NCBI GenBank assembly: GCA_029935135.1
Contig: JAOZKX010000099.1
Location: 1-6,236, forward strand
Length of the DNA: 6,236 nucleotides
DNA from: Desulfocapsa sp.
GTDB lineage: Bacteria > Desulfobacterota > Desulfobulbia > Desulfobulbales > Desulfocapsaceae
Reading direction: 5' to 3'
A model generated the notes under the pieces. It worked only from the letters and a program-made list of their open reading frames with translations. It was not told where the DNA came from and did not search any database. The position numbers were made by a program, and so were the translations under genes. Of this stretch, positions 1 through 6,236 are shown one piece after another (the first letter of the stretch is position 1; every line of letters starts with the position of its first letter).

Positions 1-1
1 T

Positions 2-850
2 AATAGCACCAAACCCACAGGATCCATCTATGTTGGAAATTCCCAGACCGGGGTGATTGACAACGATATTATGTATATTGCCAATGCGGGTCTGGGCCTT
101 AAGGTGATTGATATCTCCATTCCCTCGACTCCAGCAGACCTTGGCAGTGCATGGGCGGGATTGGCCTATGATGTGAGTGTGGCCGGGGATTACGCCTATG
201 TTGCTGACTACTACGGTGGTTTGCAGATCGTTGATATCAGCAATCCTTCTGAGCCTCAGTTCTCGCACAGCTTTGCAACACCGGGGAGATCTTTTGGGAT
301 TGATATCTCTGGCGGCTATGCTTATCTGGCGGCGGCTTACGGGGGGCTTCAAATAGTCGATATCAGCAATCCTGCTGATCCGCAGCAGTCAGGCAGCCTG
401 CTGACCAGCGATGTATATGGGGTAGCGCTAAAAGGCAGTTATGCCTATCTTGCCAACGGTGATTTTCAGGTCGTAGATGTCAGCGATCCGGCTGCTCCAC
501 ATGCCGTTGCCACAATCGACGACCCGGACTCTGCAAGGGAAGTGACAATTGCCGGAGATCTTGCCTTTGTTACAGATAAACTTTACGGCCTCCATATTAT
601 TGATATCTCCACTCCCACAGCACCACAGCTTCTGAGCAGTATCGAGACCGAAGGCTCTGCTGACGGTGTCAGTGTGGCGGCTGGGTATGCCTATGTCGCA
701 GGTAACAGCGGCCTTCGGGTTATCGATGTCAGCGATCCGGAAAATCCGTTCCATTGCGGAACGCTGGGACTGCCCGGATCAGTGCGGGATATCATTATGG
801 ATGGAGAAACAGCCTATATCATGGCGGCACATGACCTCTTCACTCTTGCA
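2..850 (+). repeat. Seven LVIVD-type beta-propeller repeats (protein level)
   Basis: Seven repeats of about 39-42 residues are visible. Each has a strand of the type AYVAD or AYLAN, and in six of them this leads to a turn of the type VDISNPSEP. The strand motifs begin near nt 71, 194, 320, 443, 563, 689 and 812. The IDIS/VDVS turns begin near nt 107, 230, 356, 473, 599 and 722; the last blade degenerates and lacks the turn. LVIVD repeats (PF08309) are known from bacterial and archaeal surface proteins and are thought to form propellers. Seven units would suffice for one closed seven-bladed ring, although further blades could lie upstream. The second and third turns share a long identical DNA stretch (GATATCAGCAATCC, near nt 232 and 359), which suggests fairly recent duplication or a constrained motif. 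Confidence 0.85.
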
Positions 851-3328
851 CCATTTGCTGATTTCTTCACCGAGCTTCCCCTTCAACTTCTTGGCCCTGA
901 CCAGTTGAGCCTCCCTGCCTTTCGTCGTGGACTGCCGGGAAATTACAACCTCCATCTCGTAAACTCAGTAACAGAGCGTGAGGATCAGGCAGGAGCCCTG
1001 ACTTTCACCGATGACGGTGCACTTTTTTATGCCAAGGCCATCATCGTTGCCGGCGGGGGAGAGAATGCCGTGGGTGATATCTGGGGGCAGACCCGGGACT
1101 ACGCCGATCATGCCTATGCAATTCTCAAATATCAGGGCTATGATGACCAGCGTATCCATTATCTCACCGACGAAACAGGTAACATCAATCGGGACGGTCC
1201 GGCCACCGCGACCGCCCTTCAGGAGGCATTGGTTTGGGCGGAAAATGGCCCCACCTCCAGCTTGATTCTGTATCTGGTTGATCATGGCAGTGAGGAGCAG
1301 TTCCTTATCCGGGGAGGTACGCCGGGGGAGTATATCACTGCTCTGCAGCTGGACGGATGGTTGGATAGTGTTCAAGACGGCAGTGGCGCCAAGGTGTTGT
1401 TCGTTTATGATGCCTGTCGGTCCGGCAGCTTTCTCCCTGGAATGCTGCCACCTGTCGGTCGCAGCCGGGTCAATATTACCTCGGCCTCAACCGAAGAAGC
1501 AGCGTATTTCCTGCAGAGTAACTCTTTTTCCCATCACTTCTGGTCTAGCTTTTCCGGTGAGAGCGGTGACCAGGTTGATCTGCCCTCTGCCTGGCATCGT
1601 GCATCCACTGATATGGCTCCATACCAGAGTGGGCAGCTTGATGCCAATGGTAACGGAATATCAAACGAATCCGATGATCTGGATACTTTGAAGGAGATCG
1701 ATTTCCCCTTCGGCAGGAAATGGATTGATGTCAACCAGCGGCGGCCGGAGATTGCAGGCGTTGCTGCAGATCAGGTATTGAACGGTGAAATCGGTGCTCT
1801 GCTAAGCACTCATGGTGTAATAGATTTTGACCATGATACTATTGTCCGGGTTTGGGCAGAAATACTTCCCCCCGACCAGCCGCTGCCCAGTGGTGATCTA
1901 ACCGTAACTGATACGGTGATTGTTGAACTTGTCGAGGGTACTGTCGCCAATACATTTGCAGGGCGTTTTGAGGGCTTCAATTCCCGAGGGACCTATATCG
2001 TGACCTATTATGCCATGGATTCCAGTATGCTCTTCTCCCTGCCACAGGTCTCCCTGGTGACACAGGAATCTGGCGACGCCGTATTGTACCCTGATGCCTA
2101 CGAAGCGGATAACAGTGATTCAACGGCCGGGGTTATCAATATTAATGACAAATCCAGTCAGTATCACACCTTTCATGTGGAGGGGGATGAAGACTGGGTC
2201 ATGTTCTATGGGCTTGCGGGCCATATCTATGAAATCAGGGCCGGCAGTCCCAGCCCCATCAGTGACCCGATAATCTCTCTCTATGCTCCTGATGATCATA
2301 CTGTTCCCCTGGCAACCAGGAATAGTGGCGGGGCCGGGAAAGAGGAAACGCTGGCCTGGACCTGCACCAGCGACGGCCTCTATCATATACAGATGAGTAA
2401 TGCATTGGCAAGGTTTGGTACCAATGTGAACTATAATCTGAAGGTCTACACCCCTGTTGCTCTAGAGCTTCCAGGGTACCTGACGGGAACCGTCAACTCG
2501 GACGGTGTTGGTCTCAGTGGTGTTGTACTGCTGGGAGGCGGCGGTACGGCCATCAGCAGCGGCAACGGCAGTTACCTCATGTCATTGACTTCGGATACAG
2601 GATCAGTGGCTGTCAATGTCAGCAAAAATGGCTACCAGGGAACCAGTTTTACTGCTCTTCTCTCTGCTGGACGCACAACGATACATCATGTATCTCTTCA
2701 GAGAAACAATACTTCGCCGTCCATAGAAGGTACTCCGTCCCTGCAAGCCATGACCACTGAGCTTTATGATTTTACTCCCACGGCCTCAGACCTTGACGGT
2801 GATCTGTTGACTTTCTCCATCAGCGGTCAACCCGGGTGGAGCATATTCAGCCCGGATAGTGGCAGACTTTGGGGCATTCCTGCACTGTCTGATATAGGCA
2901 CCTTCGGTCCTGTTACCATCTCGGTCCGTGATTCACAAGGTGCTGTTGCCTCTCTACCTGCTTTTTCCCTGACTGTTGTCATGGGAAGCAATCTGCCGCC
3001 AGAAGTCTACGGGGTGCCACGCAGGATACTCAGAGCCAGTGGTTTCTTCAGTTTTACGCCGACGGCAAGTGATCCAAACGGCGATCCTATTACCTTTACC
3101 ATCAGTGGCCTCCCAGAATGGGCAGACTTCAGCGGCAGTGGGACGATGTACGGTACACCTGGCGTGGTAAACATAGGCTCCCATGGTCCCATTACTATCA
3201 GGGCAACAGACAGTAAGGGGGCCTATGCTTTCCTGCGGCCTTTTACCCTTGAGGTGAAAAGTGATGAAGAGATGGATAAACGAGGCGGGCTGCCTCCAGT
3301 TTTTATGCTGCTGCGAAACACTGAGTAA
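2..3328 (+). CDS. Large exported multidomain caspase/legumain-like (clan CD) cysteine peptidase, 5'-partial
   Basis: The frame is open from the first whole codon at nt 2 to TAA at 3326-3328. The propeller pattern already continues upstream of the GTG at 53, so that GTG is not the true start; the real start and any signal peptide lie off the left edge. Domains in order: LVIVD beta-propeller (about nt 2-850); linker or small beta domain; clan CD peptidase (about 1020-1570) with His in LVDHGS (CAT 1283-1285) and Cys in YDACRSGSF (TGT 1415-1417), each after a hydrophobic strand and 44 residues apart, as in C13/C14 peptidases; EF-hand-like loop (1640-1675); Ig-like beta region (about 1745-2060); PPC domain (about 2084-2452), with DAYEADN and GDEDWVMFYG typical of the family; carboxypeptidase-regulatory-like domain (about 2465-2700); two He_PIG-type Ig domains (2711-2980 and 2993-3256). 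It is probably secreted or surface-exposed. No PEP-CTERM, GlyGly-CTERM or LPXTG-like tail is visible. The substrate is unknown. Coding status is certain; peptidase activity is inferred from the dyad. Confidence 0.93.
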   Translation, partial: NSTKPTGSIYVGNSQTGVIDNDIMYIANAGLGLKVIDISIPSTPADLGSAWAGLAYDVSVAGDYAYVADYYGGLQIVDISNPSEPQFSHSFATPGRSFGIDISGGYAYLAAAYGGLQIVDISNPADPQQSGSLLTSDVYGVALKGSYAYLANGDFQVVDVSDPAAPHAVATIDDPDSAREVTIAGDLAFVTDKLYGLHIIDISTPTAPQLLSSIETEGSADGVSVAAGYAYVAGNSGLRVIDVSDPENPFHCGTLGLPGSVRDIIMDGETAYIMAAHDLFTLAPFADFFTELPLQLLGPDQLSLPAFRRGLPGNYNLHLVNSVTEREDQAGALTFTDDGALFYAKAIIVAGGGENAVGDIWGQTRDYADHAYAILKYQGYDDQRIHYLTDETGNINRDGPATATALQEALVWAENGPTSSLILYLVDHGSEEQFLIRGGTPGEYITALQLDGWLDSVQDGSGAKVLFVYDACRSGSFLPGMLPPVGRSRVNITSASTEEAAYFLQSNSFSHHFWSSFSGESGDQVDLPSAWHRASTDMAPYQSGQLDANGNGISNESDDLDTLKEIDFPFGRKWIDVNQRRPEIAGVAADQVLNGEIGALLSTHGVIDFDHDTIVRVWAEILPPDQPLPSGDLTVTDTVIVELVEGTVANTFAGRFEGFNSRGTYIVTYYAMDSSMLFSLPQVSLVTQESGDAVLYPDAYEADNSDSTAGVININDKSSQYHTFHVEGDEDWVMFYGLAGHIYEIRAGSPSPISDPIISLYAPDDHTVPLATRNSGGAGKEETLAWTCTSDGLYHIQMSNALARFGTNVNYNLKVYTPVALELPGYLTGTVNSDGVGLSGVVLLGGGGTAISSGNGSYLMSLTSDTGSVAVNVSKNGYQGTSFTALLSAGRTTIHHVSLQRNNTSPSIEGTPSLQAMTTELYDFTPTASDLDGDLLTFSISGQPGWSIFSPDSGRLWGIPALSDIGTFGPVTISVRDSQGAVASLPAFSLTVVMGSNLPPEVYGVPRRILRASGFFSFTPTASDPNGDPITFTISGLPEWADFSGSGTMYGTPGVVNIGSHGPITIRATDSKGAYAFLRPFTLEVKSDEEMDKRGGLPPVFMLLRNTE
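2711..3256 (+). repeat. Tandem pair of putative-Ig (He_PIG/cadherin-like) domains
   Basis: Two consecutive units of about 90 residues share the pattern PSIEGTP or PEVYGVP, then FTPTASD, then DLDGD or DPNGD followed by a FSISG or FTISG strand, then P-x-W, a GIP or GTP turn, IG-x-x-GP-[VI]-TI, and a DSQGA or DSKGA end. This is the signature of the putative Ig family (PF05345) found at the C-terminal end of large exported proteins, where it acts as a stalk or adhesion module. The acidic D-x-x-GD loops could bind calcium, as in cadherin-like domains; that is inference. Only a short charged and hydrophobic tail of about 20 residues follows the second unit before the stop. Confidence 0.8.
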
Positions 3329-3501
3329 AATGGGCAAGTGAAGACTGCGTGGCACAACCAATGTTCAGAAAGAACAATGTGGGATTTATCACCGGGGAAA
3401 TGTTTGAACATCAAGAAGTCTGCAGGCAAAAGAGAAAGGAATCAGCCCCCTCCAATCCTTTCTTATTATGTTGTCAGTTTCTGGCCGGACCTGACTGCAC
3501 A
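3329..3501. other. Convergent intergenic region with short inverted repeats
   Basis: These 173 bases separate the stop codons of two converging genes. No convincing gene is present. Besides the candidate terminator described separately, I see a 5-bp hairpin TGTTC-AGAAA-GAACA (3362-3376), a near-palindrome ATGTT-TG-AACAT (3400-3411), and a hairpin with arms GTCAG/CTGAC (3473-3477 and 3491-3495) just beyond the minus-strand stop. None of these has a strong T-run on its 3' side, so their role as terminators is uncertain. No clear plus-strand terminator with a U-tract was found for the large gene. Confidence 0.5.
3433..3463 (-). terminator. Candidate rho-independent terminator of the minus-strand operon
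   Basis: AGAAAGGA (3433-3440) and TCCTTTCT (3456-3463) form a perfect 8-bp inverted repeat with a 15-base loop. Read on the minus strand, the hairpin is followed by CTTTT, a short T-rich tail, and lies about 40 bases past the lipoprotein stop codon. The stem is modest and not GC-rich, and the tail is short, so this is a weak terminator candidate. Confidence 0.35.
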
Positions 3502-4653
3502 TTAATAGACCTTTACCACCAGTTTCAGTTGATCGCCCTGGATACGATTTATAATGACAGATCGTAATATCTTACCGTTGGGCTGGATTGTGATTTGTCC
3601 CATAATTCCCTCAAAATCGACAATGCTGTGCAGTTCATCGTTGATACATTCAGTTCCTGGGGAGAGGTAACAGTGATTCATGACACTTTGCAGTATGACC
3701 ATTCCTTCAAAGCCGATGGCCGGGTAGGTGCTTTTTCTTGTGCCAAAGTGTTTAGCTAGTGTCTTCGCAGCCTTTTTCCCCAGCGGTGTTGTTGCAATAC
3801 TTGTGCTGTAGGCTTCAATGGCAAGGAAACCATGAAGATAGCGAATGTCTTTCTGATGGGCAGCAATGGCATTATTGAGTAGGCCATCTCCAACCATCAC
3901 CTCAGGTTTCCATTTCATGCTGTGTAATGTCTTGGCGATCAGTAGAACCTTTTGGGCATCCAGTGGCAGATAAAGGAGCTGGACTCCCTGCTGGCGAAGT
4001 TCTGATAGTTCTTTTTCACAGGCGAATGATTCGGCTGTCTCGAAAACGACATTGCTGACCAATCCTTCTATGGCACGAAACTTCTGGCTGAATTCACGGG
4101 CCAGAGACCTGGAATAATAGCTGGATGGATCTTGGAAAACAGCCGCATGCTCAATAAGGAGCTCATCCCGTACAAAGAGGGCTGCAACTTTTCCCTGGAT
4201 ATTGTTGTCAAAGGATATCTGGCTGATAAACTGAGTGTCTTTACTGATGTCGGTATGAGTGGCAATGAGAATCAACACTGGTGTCTTATAGGTGTCAGCA
4301 ATTTTATTAACGGCCAGGGCTGCCTTGCTGCTGGAGAGGACAAATATTGCCTGTACTTTATCTTCTGCTACCAGTTTTTTTAACGATTTAACAGCCAGTT
4401 GCGGGTCGTTCTGGTCATCTTCAATTATCAGGTTGATTTTGTCGCCGTTGTTAATGTAAGGATGCATGTACAACGCTGTCTGTATACCATTCAGTGTGTG
4501 TGTTCCTTGTGTTTTGTCAGGCCCTGTCATCGGTCCGATGATACCAATGTCGATACTGTTACCACTTGCAGTAGGCTGCTCCTGCTCTTCAGTGCAGCCG
4601 AAGAGGGCAGATACTGCTAAAAGGAGAACACACAATTTTTGTATCATATTCAT
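3502..4653 (-). CDS. Periplasmic LivJ-like (Peripla_BP_6) substrate-binding lipoprotein
   Basis: This complete 383-residue protein is of normal length for a branched-chain amino acid or amide ABC-transporter binding protein. It begins MNMIQKL, then a short hydrophobic stretch and the lipobox LFGC with Cys20, so it should be a signal-peptidase II lipoprotein; Phe at the -2 site is slightly atypical. Thr follows the Cys, with no Asp retention signal, so outer-membrane sorting is possible under the E. coli rule. Family features are IGIIGPMTGP (36-45), the EDDQNDPQLAV segment (78-88), FVLSSSKAA (104-112, where the Ser cluster usually contacts ligand), and a VGDGLLNN segment near 254. Cys328 and Cys336 could form a disulfide. 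Its start lies 6 bases past the upstream stop codon, with no clear Shine-Dalgarno sequence, which suggests translational coupling. No permease or ATPase gene is visible. The ligand cannot be read from sequence. An alternative ATG at codon 3 would barely change the signal peptide. Confidence 0.92.
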   Translation of the reverse strand: MNMIQKLCVLLLAVSALFGCTEEQEQPTASGNSIDIGIIGPMTGPDKTQGTHTLNGIQTALYMHPYINNGDKINLIIEDDQNDPQLAVKSLKKLVAEDKVQAIFVLSSSKAALAVNKIADTYKTPVLILIATHTDISKDTQFISQISFDNNIQGKVAALFVRDELLIEHAAVFQDPSSYYSRSLAREFSQKFRAIEGLVSNVVFETAESFACEKELSELRQQGVQLLYLPLDAQKVLLIAKTLHSMKWKPEVMVGDGLLNNAIAAHQKDIRYLHGFLAIEAYSTSIATTPLGKKAAKTLAKHFGTRKSTYPAIGFEGMVILQSVMNHCYLSPGTECINDELHSIVDFEGIMGQITIQPNGKILRSVIINRIQGDQLKLVVKVY

Positions 4654-4659
4654 GGATTC

Positions 4660-6236
4660 TTAAGGGATATAGATAAACTGTACTCTGATCATAAGTGGAT
4701 CAGAAAAGTTGGATTGAATCTTTTTTCGCAACTGAGTCAGATCTTTTCGGGTGAGTGATTCCCGGACAAGTATTTTCACAAAAAGCAGATCCTGTTTTCT
4801 TTGCTGGACAAGCTCTGCGTTCTGCACAATAAGATATTTGTCATTGATAAGAAATCGTTCCTGCCGCCAGTTTTTCTCCAGCAATGTTGTTTGAACATGA
4901 TCAGCATAGGAGAGCGATAGAGGGATGCTGATTGTAAACAGCAGCAATGCAACCAGGAATACACTCCGTTTATCACGAACAGCGGGAGAATAACCAAGGG
5001 CTCGAAAGGTAAATGTGGCAGCCAGAATAATCCCGATAAGGTTGGTGGAAAAAAGGAGAAATGCCTGGAAGAAGAATTCATAATCTCCCATGCCGATTCC
5101 AATTCCCGCAACAGCAAGAGGAGGCACCAGGGCCACGGCAATGGAGACACCTGCCAGGCTTTGGAGAATCTTTCTGTTTGATTTTGTATATGCTCCTGCC
5201 ACCCCGGCGACAATGGCTACACCAAGGTCAAGGAGACTTGGATTGAGTCGGGCCTGCATTTCCATTGTTATGGGCCAGCCAGGGAACAATAGTGACATAA
5301 GGGCGGCGGCTGTAAGAGCAATACCTATGCCCACCGTAATGGTCGTCAGTGATTGTCTTGAGAGTCTTGTGTCATTGCGCAGCAAGCCCATGGCAAGGGC
5401 GACAATGGGTGCCATCAGAGGTGCCAGCAGCATAGCGCCAATGACCACGGCAGAGCTTGACTGGTACAGTCCTAAGGTTGCGAGTAGAGTGCTGAGTAGC
5501 ATCAGTGTCAGATAGGAGGACTGGATACTGGCATCTTCCCGTAAAGAAATAAAGAGGTCTCGAAATCGCTCTTCAGAGGCATATGAGAAAAATGGGATTC
5601 TTTTCATCACTGCCTTGGCCAGCTCTTTTCCTGCCGGGAGATTCTGGATCTCGACTTGTTCCCGGATTTTGCTCTTGTCTTTGTCGGCCTCTAACGATTC
5701 GTCCCCTACATTGACCCGCACCGCCAGGGGAATTGTTTCACAATGGAGCGGTGTATGGGTACTGTCTTCGCCATCTATTGTAACGGCAAGAGGTTCGTCT
5801 GTTGTAACTGTGATGGCCGGACTCTTGATATAGCCGACAGTCGTAGGGATGTGCCTGTGTTTTTTCTGGCTGCGAAAAGTCTGATATAAAAAAATGAGAT
5901 AATCGATGATGGAGATGGGAGCTGTAATCACCAGAGATATCATACCGTCGGTGAGAGAACTGTCATCGGCTATGAGTTTAGAGACCAGTGTTCGGTTATG
6001 GTGCTTGATTATCACGCAGCCACTGGCCGCTGTCTTGATTAGCTTGCCATTCTTTGTGTTGAACTGAAAAGGCAGCAGTCTCAGACCCGAAAAACTCTTC
6101 AGGGAATTCACTATTGCTATTCCCGGGTTCATAGCAGTCGGGGAATCGATCAGTGGCAGTCTACCGATTACTGCCTTGTAGAGCAGGATTCGTTGATTAC
6201 AGAGAATAATATCCAGCGGTTGCGGATCTGCTCGCA
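4660..6236 (-). CDS. Lipid-kinase-like (DAGK/YegS C-terminal lobe) - DUF389 membrane fusion protein, 5'-partial
   Basis: The frame stays open from the stop (TAA, 4662-4660) to the right edge. The ATG at 6132-6130 is internal, because the 34 codons before it (including PLDIILCNQRILLYKAVIG) read as continuous lipid-kinase sequence. The N-terminal part (about nt 6234-5704) resembles the C-terminal beta-sandwich lobe of YegS/diacylglycerol kinase-like enzymes: SLTDGMISLVI (5958-5926) matches the family's 'DG-D-V' strand, and TIDGED contains the conserved DGE (5775-5767). The ATP-binding N-terminal lobe, if present, is off-window. A charged linker follows. Then comes DUF389/TIGR00341-type membrane sequence (about nt 5520-4909), about six or seven hydrophobic segments including SSAVVIGAMLLAPLMAPI (5457-5404) and the conserved SIAVALVPPLAVAG. 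An 82-residue soluble tail closes the protein. The function of DUF389 is not established. The kinase assignment is by motif; substrate and activity are inferred. It heads, or lies within, an operon with the LivJ-like lipoprotein gene downstream. Confidence 0.9.
   Translation of the reverse strand, partial: RADPQPLDIILCNQRILLYKAVIGRLPLIDSPTAMNPGIAIVNSLKSFSGLRLLPFQFNTKNGKLIKTAASGCVIIKHHNRTLVSKLIADDSSLTDGMISLVITAPISIIDYLIFLYQTFRSQKKHRHIPTTVGYIKSPAITVTTDEPLAVTIDGEDSTHTPLHCETIPLAVRVNVGDESLEADKDKSKIREQVEIQNLPAGKELAKAVMKRIPFFSYASEERFRDLFISLREDASIQSSYLTLMLLSTLLATLGLYQSSSAVVIGAMLLAPLMAPIVALAMGLLRNDTRLSRQSLTTITVGIGIALTAAALMSLLFPGWPITMEMQARLNPSLLDLGVAIVAGVAGAYTKSNRKILQSLAGVSIAVALVPPLAVAGIGIGMGDYEFFFQAFLLFSTNLIGIILAATFTFRALGYSPAVRDKRSVFLVALLLFTISIPLSLSYADHVQTTLLEKNWRQERFLINDKYLIVQNAELVQQRKQDLLFVKILVRESLTRKDLTQLRKKIQSNFSDPLMIRVQFIYIP

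Noticed and set aside
53..55. GTG as the start codon of the large plus-strand gene
   Set aside because: The reading frame is open to nt 2 and the upstream codons continue the first propeller blade. The GTG lies inside a beta strand, so it is an internal valine.
232..372. Repeated GATATCAGCAATCC blocks as a possible DNA-level direct repeat or CRISPR-like array
   Set aside because: The identity is confined to the VDISNP turn of the protein repeat and the intervening sequence is coding. Spacing follows the blade length, so the protein repeat explains it.
965..1375. 136-residue minus-strand ORF under the peptidase domain
   Set aside because: It is antisense to a clearly conserved catalytic domain and its translation resembles no family; it is a shadow frame.
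2954..3361. 135-residue minus-strand ORF
   Set aside because: It is antisense to the second Ig-like domain with no recognisable motif; it is a shadow frame.
3349..3567. 72-residue plus-strand ORF across the intergenic gap
   Set aside because: It starts with GTG, has no convincing ribosome-binding site, has no recognisable domain and overlaps the end of the lipoprotein gene on the other strand.
5090..5515. 141-residue plus-strand ORF
   Set aside because: It is antisense to the DUF389 transmembrane region. The Ala/Arg-rich translation is typical of the reverse of membrane-helix codons.
6130..6132. ATG as the start of the DUF389 fusion protein
   Set aside because: The 34 codons before it are open and read as lipid-kinase sequence, so it is an internal methionine and the gene is partial at the right edge.

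Overview
The window holds three protein-coding genes and no RNA genes, mobile elements or CRISPR arrays that I can support. Two of the genes run off the window edges. Moderate GC and gene content (a large exported caspase-like protein with LVIVD, PPC and Ig-like modules; a DUF389 membrane protein; a lipoprotein-type LivJ-like binding protein) fit a Gram-negative environmental bacterium. My best guess is Desulfobacterota (Desulfobulbales-like), but that rests on recalled gene style and not on a marker gene.

Layout: nt 2-3328 (+) is the 3' part of a very large multidomain gene. In order it encodes a seven-blade LVIVD beta-propeller, a clan CD (legumain/caspase-like) cysteine peptidase with a visible His/Cys dyad, an EF-hand-like calcium loop, an Ig-like spacer, a PPC domain, a carboxypeptidase-regulatory-like domain and two tandem putative-Ig (He_PIG-type) domains. 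Nt 3329-3501 is a convergent intergenic gap with short inverted repeats, one of which could terminate the minus-strand operon. Nt 4653-3502 (-) is a complete gene for a lipoprotein of the LivJ/Peripla_BP_6 family. Nt 6236-4660 (-) is the 3' part of a gene that joins the C-terminal lobe of a YegS/diacylglycerol-kinase-like lipid kinase to a DUF389 (TIGR00341-type) multi-pass membrane domain.

The two minus-strand genes are separated by 6 bases and almost certainly form an operon. The fusion protein would sit in the inner membrane and the lipoprotein would face the periplasm. No ABC permease or ATPase gene is seen beside the binding protein, so it may be an orphan binding protein or a sensor partner of the membrane protein. 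The plus-strand gene converges on this pair and is probably functionally separate: an exported, possibly calcium-dependent caspase-like protease or interaction scaffold. Promoters for both transcription units lie outside the window.
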